DNA of 22,056 nt from a virus, in the IMG/VR virus record IMGVR_UViG_3300009428_003824, positions 1 to 22,056 of that record; one strand, 5' to 3'. The notes under the pieces were generated by a model, which saw only the letters and a list, made by a program, of their open reading frames with translations, did no database searches and was not told the DNA's origin. The translations under genes were made by a program, and so were the position numbers. This document shows positions 1 through 5,825 of this stretch, piece by piece (within the stretch, counting starts at the first letter, position 1; each line of letters starts with the position of its first letter).

Positions 1-30
1 TATTTTTTTATGGGAGCTGTGGCCCCACAA

Positions 31-62
31 TTTGGATTTCTAATATATTTTTCGTATATTTA
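31..62 (+). promoter_or_regulatory. Putative Bacteroidota-type promoter before the oxidoreductase gene
   Basis: TTTG at 31-34 is followed, 20 bases later, by TATATTTA at 55-62. This resembles the Bacteroidota consensus of a -33 TTG and a -7 TAnnTTTG. The start codon at 83 would leave a leader of about 14 bases. The 13 bases TTTCGTATATTTA (50-62) recur exactly at 1448-1460, which supports a functional site. No transcript data were available. Confidence 0.45.
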
Positions 63-82
63 GGGGTTAAAAATAAAAGTAA

Positions 83-1423
83 ATGGCAGAGAAATTAGTA
101 ATCGTAGGTGCTGGTGTTGCAGGTGTTAATACTGCTACCAAACTCATAGACAACGGCTTCCCAGGAGAAAACATTACAATTATTGATATGGGTAAAGATC
201 CATATAATAGACCTTATTCAGAGGTAATGACTGGATTTTTAGGTGCTGGTGGTTGGAGTGATGGTAAATTAACTTACCACACAGCAATTGGAGGTCATAT
301 GGCTAAATATTGTGGTGAAGAAAAAGCAATGGAATTGTTTGATGAGGTAATTAGTAACTTTAAACGTTTCCATCCTAAACCAGAAGAAGTACAATGTTCA
401 GATCCTCAAGCAGAACCAGACTTTATTAAACCATATTTTGGTCTACGTTTATTCCCAGTATGGCATGTTGGTACAGATTACCTACATGAGATTGGTAAAA
501 ATTGGTATAATTTTTTAGTTGAAAATGGTGTTAAATTCCATTGGGAAACTAAAGTAGATGAAATTTGGTTTGAAGACGATAAACTAATGGCAGATAATGG
601 TTCAAACCCATATTTTATAAATTATGATCGTTTAATGTTTGCTGTTGGTAAATCAGGTATTGATTTTGGTAAAAAATTAGCAGATAAATACTCATTACCT
701 ACTGAACCAAAACCAGTACAAGTTGGTATTCGATTTGAAGCTCCCCAAAAACACTTCCAAAAACTAATTGATATTAGTTATGACTTTAAATTATATAGAA
801 AATTCGAGGAAGGAGTATCGCTTCGTTCATTCTGTACTAACAATAATGCCGCTTACGTTGCAGTTGAAGAAACGTATGGAGATCACAGTTACAACGGACA
901 TGCTAAAAAAGATGAAGCATTTAGGAATGATATGACTAATTTTGGTATTTTAATGGAAATACCAGGTATTGAAGAACCATTTGCTTGGTCTAGAGAATTA
1001 GTATCTAAGGTAAATAAGGATGGTACTGGTTTATATTATAGTCCTACACGTAGCCCATCTACAACATCTGAAGGTGAAGATGTAAGTGCGGTTGTAATTG
1101 ATAGTACACAAATGGATGAAGTAAGAGATGCATTCCATGGTTACTATAAATACATTGATGATTTTATTGATGATATGAAAAAAGTATTCCCAACATTAGG
1201 TGATGATTGGGGTGTTTATGTACCTGAAGTTAAATATCTTTCTCCAGAACCACTTGTAGATTATAATACATTATCATTAAATGATTATTCTAATATTCAT
1301 TTTGTAGGTGATGCATTAAGTGCAAGAGGAATTACAGTATCAGGGGCACAAGGAATTTATGTTGCTGAATCTATTTTAAAATTTGATCAAAAAGAATACC
1401 CAGATTTTCACGAACATTTTTAA
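83..1423 (+). CDS. FAD-dependent dehydrogenase/oxidoreductase (COG2509-like)
   Basis: This 446-residue protein starts with a Rossmann dinucleotide-binding motif (VGAGVAG, residues 8-14) that would bind the ADP part of FAD. Residues about 53-63 (LGAGGWSDGKL) match the G-G-x-x-SDGKL signature I remember from COG2509 'uncharacterised FAD-dependent dehydrogenases'. A second FAD-contact region lies near the C-terminus (VGDALSARG 408-416, then SGAQGIYVAESIL). Bacterial relatives, as I recall them, are often longer at the N-terminus; this one begins directly at the FAD motif. The ATG follows an A-rich stretch with no Shine-Dalgarno. It is the first gene of an accessory cassette upstream of the head genes and has its own promoter-like element. 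The substrate is unknown. The flavoprotein call is firm, the subfamily less so. It is probably a host-derived auxiliary metabolic gene. Confidence 0.8.
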   Translation: MAEKLVIVGAGVAGVNTATKLIDNGFPGENITIIDMGKDPYNRPYSEVMTGFLGAGGWSDGKLTYHTAIGGHMAKYCGEEKAMELFDEVISNFKRFHPKPEEVQCSDPQAEPDFIKPYFGLRLFPVWHVGTDYLHEIGKNWYNFLVENGVKFHWETKVDEIWFEDDKLMADNGSNPYFINYDRLMFAVGKSGIDFGKKLADKYSLPTEPKPVQVGIRFEAPQKHFQKLIDISYDFKLYRKFEEGVSLRSFCTNNNAAYVAVEETYGDHSYNGHAKKDEAFRNDMTNFGILMEIPGIEEPFAWSRELVSKVNKDGTGLYYSPTRSPSTTSEGEDVSAVVIDSTQMDEVRDAFHGYYKYIDDFIDDMKKVFPTLGDDWGVYVPEVKYLSPEPLVDYNTLSLNDYSNIHFVGDALSARGITVSGAQGIYVAESILKFDQKEYPDFHEHF

Positions 1424-1447
1424 AAAAACTAGGATTCCCAAAATTTC

Positions 1448-1460
1448 TTTCGTATATTTA
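1448..1460 (+). promoter_or_regulatory. Putative promoter element, repeat of the 50-62 motif
   Basis: The 13-base string TTTCGTATATTTA is identical to the one at 50-62. It lies in the 79-base gap between the oxidoreductase gene and the next gene, 42 bases before the ATG at 1503. No clear TTG is seen at the -33 distance, so the evidence is the exact repeat and its intergenic position. Confidence 0.4.
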
Positions 1461-1502
1461 CATAAATAAGAGTTATATAATAATACAAATATTTAAATAG
1501 TT

Positions 1503-1778
1503 ATGGCAAAAAAGGCAAAAGTTTATGAAGTAAGACGCATGCGTAATAGTGGAGCATATCACCACTTCTTTAGAGAATCAGGAACTACAGCATGGAAATA
1601 CCATAATTGGGATGGTCCTTCAATTGAACCTATTGAAGGTGAAATCACTGAATTAAAAAAATCCTATTTTCTATATGGTATAGAAATGACTAAAGATGAA
1701 TGGATGGAAACTCGTTCTGAAAGAGAAGGTCTTCCGTGGTATAAAAGTGCTGCCTTACGAGGTACAGCACGTATGTAA
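1503..1778 (+). CDS. Small protein with DGP(A/S)-type repeat motif, function unknown
   Basis: This 91-residue protein is rich in aromatic and charged residues. Residues 37-43 (DGPSIEP) and 55-67 (YFLYGIEMTKDEW) resemble one degenerate unit of the phage and bacterial repeats that read roughly 'DGPAiEw..G...yyLnGk...eeew'. The function of those repeat proteins is not established, and this is a family resemblance by eye. The ATG follows an AT-rich leader with no Shine-Dalgarno. The stop at 1776-1778 is one base before the cupin ATG, so the two genes are probably translated from one message. No membrane segment or catalytic motif is visible. Confidence 0.65.
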   Translation: MAKKAKVYEVRRMRNSGAYHHFFRESGTTAWKYHNWDGPSIEPIEGEITELKKSYFLYGIEMTKDEWMETRSEREGLPWYKSAALRGTARM

Positions 1779-1779
1779 T

Positions 1780-2175
1780 ATGGAAAAACCTATTGTAATT
1801 AATGCTAAAGAATGCCCTGAATGTAATGTTCCTAAAGGATGGGGACATGAAATTATATTTGAGAATAATGAGCTTTACTGTGGTAAGTTGCTTGTGTTTA
1901 AAGAAGGCTGTAATTTTAGTATGCACTATCATTTAGAAAAAGATGAAACTTGGTATGTACAAGAAGGCGAATTTATATATCGTTGGATTGATACTGAAAC
2001 AGGTAAAGTCCATGAGCAACACTTAATTGAAGGTGATAGTGTAAGACAATACCCAGGACAACCACATCAAGTTAAAGCATTAACAGATGGTATATTATTT
2101 GAAGTAAGCACAGAACACTTTGATAGTGATAGTTATCGTGTATATCGTAAATGGTTAGATAATAAAGACGTATGA
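1780..2175 (+). CDS. Cupin-domain metal-binding protein
   Basis: This is a 131-residue single-domain cupin. Motif 1 fits the family pattern G-x5-H-x-H-x4-E-x6-G: G43, H49, H51, E56 and G63. Motif 2 contains G85 and P92-G-Q-P-H96. H49, H51, E56 and H96 are the expected metal ligands. A CxxC pair (C12, C15) lies near the N-terminus. The N-terminal half (KGWGHEIIFENNELYCGKLL) is like phage and sugar-pathway cupins related to mannose-6-phosphate isomerase C-terminal domains. The frame is open upstream to an ATG at 1696, but that start would overlap the preceding gene by 83 bases. The ATG at 1780, right after the upstream stop, gives a complete cupin and was chosen. It overlaps the next gene by 4 bases, next to a glycosyltransferase. 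A role in sugar metabolism is inference. Confidence 0.82.
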   Translation: MEKPIVINAKECPECNVPKGWGHEIIFENNELYCGKLLVFKEGCNFSMHYHLEKDETWYVQEGEFIYRWIDTETGKVHEQHLIEGDSVRQYPGQPHQVKALTDGILFEVSTEHFDSDSYRVYRKWLDNKDV

Positions 2176-2732
2176 ATATAGTATTTTGTCTCCCTGGTAG
2201 AGAATTTTCAAATAAATTTTTAAATAGTTGGACTAGTTTAATTCATAATATCCCTAAAGATTGGAGATGGGCTCATGTTACAGGTTATGTTCCTAACATT
2301 ACTTATAGTAGGCAATCTTTATTAGATCGAGCTAAAATGTTTAAACCAACTCACTATATGTGGATTGATAGTGATCAAGTATTTAACTCAAACCAATTCC
2401 TTCAATTAACTACTCATGACCTACCCATTATTTCAGGTTTATATAAAAAAGAAAATTTGCCTGACCAATTTGCTGGTTGTAAATTAAACGGAGAAACATT
2501 AACTGTTAGTGATATAGAAGGTGCTGATAAGCCAATTGAAGTATTAGCTAATGGTATGGGTTTTATGTTAGTTAAAAGGGAAGTATTTGATTTAATAGAA
2601 AAACCATTTGAGTTTTTAAATGAGCATCAATGGGAAGATTTTGGTTTTGCTGATAAAGCTAGAAAATTAGGATTTAAATCTTATATTGATCCTGCTATTA
2701 TAGTTGGACATGAAAAAAAAGTAGTAATATGA
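2172..2732 (+). CDS. Small GT-A-like glycosyltransferase (GT2-like)
   Basis: This 186-residue protein has the marks of a compact GT-A glycosyltransferase. WIDSDQVF (64-71) gives the DxD metal and nucleotide-sugar site, D66 and D68. NGMGFMLVKREVF (127-139) and EDFGFADKARKLG (155-167) match the acceptor-side and catalytic Asp/Glu region of GT2-type enzymes. H180 is a plausible third metal ligand. It is shorter than typical GT2 enzymes (about 230-300 residues), as is common in phages. The start overlaps the cupin stop as ATGA, indicating translational coupling. Likely targets are host surface glycan, phage DNA or a virion protein; the sequence does not say which. Confidence 0.72.
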   Translation: MNIVFCLPGREFSNKFLNSWTSLIHNIPKDWRWAHVTGYVPNITYSRQSLLDRAKMFKPTHYMWIDSDQVFNSNQFLQLTTHDLPIISGLYKKENLPDQFAGCKLNGETLTVSDIEGADKPIEVLANGMGFMLVKREVFDLIEKPFEFLNEHQWEDFGFADKARKLGFKSYIDPAIIVGHEKKVVI

Positions 2733-3259
2733 AAATAGGTTTATGTGGTACTATGAGTGTAGGAAAAACTACACTTGTTAATGCTCTTCAAGAGTTAGAT
2801 TATTTTAAAGATTATAGTTTTAGAACAGAGCGTTCTAAGGAACTAATGGCACAAGGTATTCCATTAAATACTGATTCAACATTATTGGGTCAAACTGTTT
2901 TTTTAGCTGAACGTGCCAGTGAATTAATGCAGGAAAACATTATCACAGATAGAACTGTTATTGATGTGATTGCGTTTGCTCGTGCTTCTAAATCTATGAA
3001 TTATGTAGATAAAGAAGATTTTACAGATTACGCTAAACATTTAATTAGAGAGTATGATTATATTTTTTATGTGTCTCCTGAAGGTGTAGAAATTGAGGAT
3101 AATGGTATTAGAGAAACTGATGCTGAATATAGAAAAGAAATAGATATGATTATTGATCATACAATTATGAGAAATCGTCATAGAATTAAAAATCTAATTA
3201 AAATCAGTGGTTCTACAGAAGAACGAATATCTAAGATTATAAGTAGTATTAATTCTTAA
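2729..3259 (+). CDS. P-loop NTPase, nucleoside/nucleotide kinase-like (AAA_28/NadR-like)
   Basis: This 176-residue protein has a Walker A loop at residues 7-15 (GTMSVGKTT). A later segment, TDRTVIDV (73-80), matches the 'DR..xD' substrate and Mg site of P-loop nucleoside and nucleotide kinases. The order, with YIFYVSPEG near 111-119 and an Arg-rich lid-like region (IRNRHRIK-like stretch late in the protein), resembles the AAA_28 group, which includes the ribosylnicotinamide kinase part of NadR. The substrate cannot be told from sequence. It overlaps the glycosyltransferase stop by 4 bases and is the last gene of the coupled set. It could act on NAD precursors, deoxynucleotides or another small molecule. 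Confidence 0.7.
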   Translation: MKIGLCGTMSVGKTTLVNALQELDYFKDYSFRTERSKELMAQGIPLNTDSTLLGQTVFLAERASELMQENIITDRTVIDVIAFARASKSMNYVDKEDFTDYAKHLIREYDYIFYVSPEGVEIEDNGIRETDAEYRKEIDMIIDHTIMRNRHRIKNLIKISGSTEERISKIISSINS

Positions 3260-3260
3260 C

Positions 3261-3270
3261 ATATTTATAA
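3261..3270 (+). promoter_or_regulatory. Late-promoter-like motif ATATTTATAA (site 1)
   Basis: Exact copy of the recurring 10-mer, directly after the stop of the NTPase gene and 15 bases before the ATG at 3286. It marks the change from the accessory cassette to the packaging genes. Confidence 0.5.
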
Positions 3271-3285
3271 CAAAACATAAATATA

Positions 3286-3639
3286 ATGAAACGTTCAGAA
3301 TTAGCCTCTCAAATTAAAGAAATGATTGTAGGTGTACTACAAGAAGTATCTCAAGACGATGTTGCTGCAGCTCAAGCTTATAATGCCGAATTAGAAAAAA
3401 CCAAAGCACTTAGCTCAGATTTAGGTTTAACTGAAGAAGATGAAGCAGAGCCAACATCGAACGATATTAAAAAAAATGATTCAATATCTACCATTTCTCG
3501 TAAACTACAAGACACTAATAAAGAAATGAAATCTGTAGTTAACAAGTGGAAAAAATCTGAAGGTGAAGATAAAGAACGTTTATTAGCTCGTTTGAAAGAT
3601 TTAACTAAAATTAAAAAAGAACTTGAAGGATTGGTTTAA
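3286..3639 (+). CDS. Small charged coiled-coil protein, function unknown (weak candidate for small terminase)
   Basis: This 117-residue protein has an N-terminal amphipathic helix (SELASQIKEMIVGVLQE), an acidic linker (about residues 48-58) and a Lys/Glu-rich C-terminal half with coiled-coil-like heptads (about 70-116). There is no catalytic motif. In T4 the small terminase gp16 lies just before gp17 and is a helical oligomer. This protein is two genes upstream of the gp17-like gene and has a similar helical character, but I see no direct sequence match. Alternatives are a head-core or assembly factor. It is preceded by the ATATTTATAA motif, and its last 17 bases overlap the next gene. Confidence 0.6.
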   Translation: MKRSELASQIKEMIVGVLQEVSQDDVAAAQAYNAELEKTKALSSDLGLTEEDEAEPTSNDIKKNDSISTISRKLQDTNKEMKSVVNKWKKSEGEDKERLLARLKDLTKIKKELEGLV

Positions 3640-4219
3640 AAATATTCAAACTCTACTAATTGTAGCATTAGCAGCACTTTTGTTTTTTCAAAGAAGCTGC
3701 TCTTCTACATCTTCGGTAGAACCACAAGTTATTACAAAAGTAATAACTAAATGGGATACTTTAAAAGTTGAAACAAAAGAATATATACCTAAATATATTC
3801 GAAAAACAGTAGTAGACATTGATACCTTTCAAATGCCAATTGATACTATTTCTATTTTAAAAGATTATTATGCTAAGTATTTTTATACTGATACAATTAA
3901 GGTTGATAGTCTAGGTTTTATAGTAATAAATGATACAGTTACTCGTAATTTAATATCAAAACGAGATGTTCAATCCAACATATTCATCCCAACAACAACA
4001 ATTACTAATACTATTTACCTCAACAAACGTGAATTGTATGGGGGTGTTTCGGTAAGTGGAATGATTAATCCTGTTTACAATGAATCTCCAATTAAATACA
4101 TTAGTGGAGAATTGTTATATAAAAACAAAAAGAAACAAATATACGGTTTTGGTTTAGGCATAGATGAAGATTTCTTACCTATAGTTTCAGGCCGTATGTA
4201 CTGGAAGATAGGTAAATGA
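3623..4219 (+). CDS. Membrane-anchored envelope protein with TTG start, spanin-like architecture possible
   Basis: This 198-residue protein has an N-terminal hydrophobic segment (about residues 8-22) followed by QRSC and a Ser/Thr-rich linker, so it is probably anchored in the inner membrane with the rest outside the cytoplasm. The middle (about 35-125) is rich in Thr, Val and Ile, with repeated 'DT' steps. The end (about 135-198) is made of short strands with alternating Gly and aromatic residues (YGGVSVSGMI, YGFGLGIDEDF), like outer-membrane hairpins. This layout recalls proteins I know from Bacteroidota phages. The reading frame opens after a stop at 3602-3604, and the only usable start is TTG at 3623, overlapping the preceding gene by 17 bases. 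It overlaps the terminase start by 4 bases. A lysis (spanin) role is a guess. Confidence 0.65.
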   Translation: MKDWFKNIQTLLIVALAALLFFQRSCSSTSSVEPQVITKVITKWDTLKVETKEYIPKYIRKTVVDIDTFQMPIDTISILKDYYAKYFYTDTIKVDSLGFIVINDTVTRNLISKRDVQSNIFIPTTTITNTIYLNKRELYGGVSVSGMINPVYNESPIKYISGELLYKNKKKQIYGFGLGIDEDFLPIVSGRMYWKIGK

Positions 4220-5793
4220 GTCAAGATTTAAGAAAAATAATACAATCCGAATACATTAAGTGTGCAGCTGACCCTATACACTTTATGAAAAAGTACTGTA
4301 TGATTCAACACCCTCAGCGTGGGCGTATTCCTTTTCATTTATATCCGTTCCAAGAAAAAGTATTAAAATTATTTCAAGAAAATCCTTATTCAATAATACT
4401 TAAATCTAGACAGTTAGGTATTTCTACTTTAGGTGCTGGTTATTCTTTATGGTTAATGTTATTCCATAAGGATAAAAACGTACTTTGTATTGCAACAAAG
4501 CAGGATACAGCTAAAAACATGGTTACGAAGGTTAAATTCATGTATGAAAATTTACCTTCATGGCTTAAAATAGATGCACCCGAAAATAACAAATTAACAT
4601 TACGATTAAGTAATGGATCACAAATCAAAGCAACATCAGCATCAAGTGATGCAGGTAGATCAGAAGCCGTTTCTTTATTATTAATTGATGAAGCAGCTTT
4701 TATTGATAATATTGGTGAAATTTGGGCTTCAGCTCAACAAACATTAGCAACTGGTGGTGGGTGTATAGCATTATCTACTCCTTATGGTACAGGTAACTGG
4801 TTTCATCAAACTTGGGTTAGAGCAGAAAATGCTGAAAATGATTTTTTACCTATTAAACTACCTTGGTATTGCCACCCTGAACGTGATCAAAAATGGCGAG
4901 ATAGACAAGATGAGTTATTAGGTGATCCTAGAATGGCGGCACAAGAATGTGATTGTGATTTTAGCACATCAGGTGATACTGTATTCTATGCTGAATATTT
5001 AGAATTTTATGAACAAACCTATATTAAGGACCCACTTGAAAAGCGTGGCGCTGACCAAAATCTATGGATTTGGGAACCTGCCGATTACTCAAGATCCTAC
5101 CTTGTTGTTGCTGACGTTGCTCGTGGTGATGGTAAAGACTACTCTGCGTTTCATGTTATCGACATTGAAACAAACACTCAAGTTGCTGAATACAAAGGCC
5201 AACTTGGTACTAAAGAATATGGCCATTTATTAGTAGGAATAGCTACTGAGTATAATGAAGCCCTACTTGTAATTGAAAATGCGTCCATTGGTTGGGCAAC
5301 TATCCAAACAGTAATAGAAAGAGGATATAATAATCTATTCTATTCAAGTAAGAGTGATTCCTCAATGAGTGATTCGTATTTTGACAGATATATGGATACA
5401 TCAAAAATGGTAGCTGGTTTTACAACAACATCTAGAAATAGACCTATGGTAGTAGGTAAGTTTCAAGAGTATGTTAATGGTAAAGATGTTACAATTCAAT
5501 CAAAACGTTTGATTGAAGAAATGAAAGTATTTATGTGGAAAAACGGACGACCAGAAGCTCAACAAGGTTATAATGATGACTTAGTTATGGCATTTGGTAT
5601 TGCTATGTTTATGAGAGATACTTCATTTAAATTTAGACAAAATGCTTTAGAATCATCTAAAGCTACCCTAAATAGCATATCAAGGAATACAACTCCATTT
5701 GTTGGGGGTTATGGTAACAATAATGAGGTTCCAAACCCTTATGAAATAGATAACCCATATGGTGGGAAAGAAGATATTAGTTGGCTTCTATAA
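4216..5793 (+). CDS. 17: Terminase large subunit (T4 gp17-like)
   Basis: This 525-residue packaging motor combines an ATPase and a nuclease and translocates DNA into the prohead. The ATPase half shows Walker A at 63-71 (KSRQLGIST, T4-type), Walker B at 154-159 (LLLIDE) and a coupling motif (LSTPYGTG, 186-193). The nuclease half shows the three acidic metal ligands of the RNase H-like fold: D300 (VVAD), E354 (VIENAS) and D454/D455 (YNDDL). A Cys-containing stretch (ECDCDF, 244-249) lies between the two domains. T4 gp17 is 610 residues, so this version is shorter, mainly at the N-terminus. The ATG overlaps the preceding stop (ATGA). The portal gene follows after a 32-base gap with its own promoter-like motif. 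Confidence 0.97.
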   Translation: MSQDLRKIIQSEYIKCAADPIHFMKKYCMIQHPQRGRIPFHLYPFQEKVLKLFQENPYSIILKSRQLGISTLGAGYSLWLMLFHKDKNVLCIATKQDTAKNMVTKVKFMYENLPSWLKIDAPENNKLTLRLSNGSQIKATSASSDAGRSEAVSLLLIDEAAFIDNIGEIWASAQQTLATGGGCIALSTPYGTGNWFHQTWVRAENAENDFLPIKLPWYCHPERDQKWRDRQDELLGDPRMAAQECDCDFSTSGDTVFYAEYLEFYEQTYIKDPLEKRGADQNLWIWEPADYSRSYLVVADVARGDGKDYSAFHVIDIETNTQVAEYKGQLGTKEYGHLLVGIATEYNEALLVIENASIGWATIQTVIERGYNNLFYSSKSDSSMSDSYFDRYMDTSKMVAGFTTTSRNRPMVVGKFQEYVNGKDVTIQSKRLIEEMKVFMWKNGRPEAQQGYNDDLVMAFGIAMFMRDTSFKFRQNALESSKATLNSISRNTTPFVGGYGNNNEVPNPYEIDNPYGGKEDISWLL

Positions 5794-5801
5794 ATTAGAT
5801 A

Positions 5802-5811
5802 ATATTTATAA
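5802..5811 (+). promoter_or_regulatory. Late-promoter-like motif ATATTTATAA (site 2)
   Basis: Exact copy of the 10-mer in the 32-base gap between terminase and portal genes, 14 bases before the portal ATG at 5826. Confidence 0.5.
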
Positions 5812-5825
5812 CAATACATAAACTC

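Noticed and set aside
11-27. Imperfect hairpin (TGGGAGC / GGCCCCA) at the window start
   Set aside because: The stem has a mismatch, and the T run lies upstream of it rather than downstream on the + strand. Read on the - strand, it would be followed by A rather than T. It is not a convincing terminator in either direction.
1696-1779. Upstream ATG for the cupin gene
   Set aside because: It would overlap the preceding gene by 83 bases and add residues outside the cupin fold. The ATG at 1780 gives a compact cupin right after the upstream stop.
3623-3703. Lipoprotein signal (Cys26 after the hydrophobic segment)
   Set aside because: The residues before the Cys (QRS) do not fit a lipobox, so a plain membrane anchor is more likely.
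5009-5233. Short + strand open frame inside the terminase gene
   Set aside because: It is a shadow frame within the conserved nuclease domain; no start context or family resemblance.
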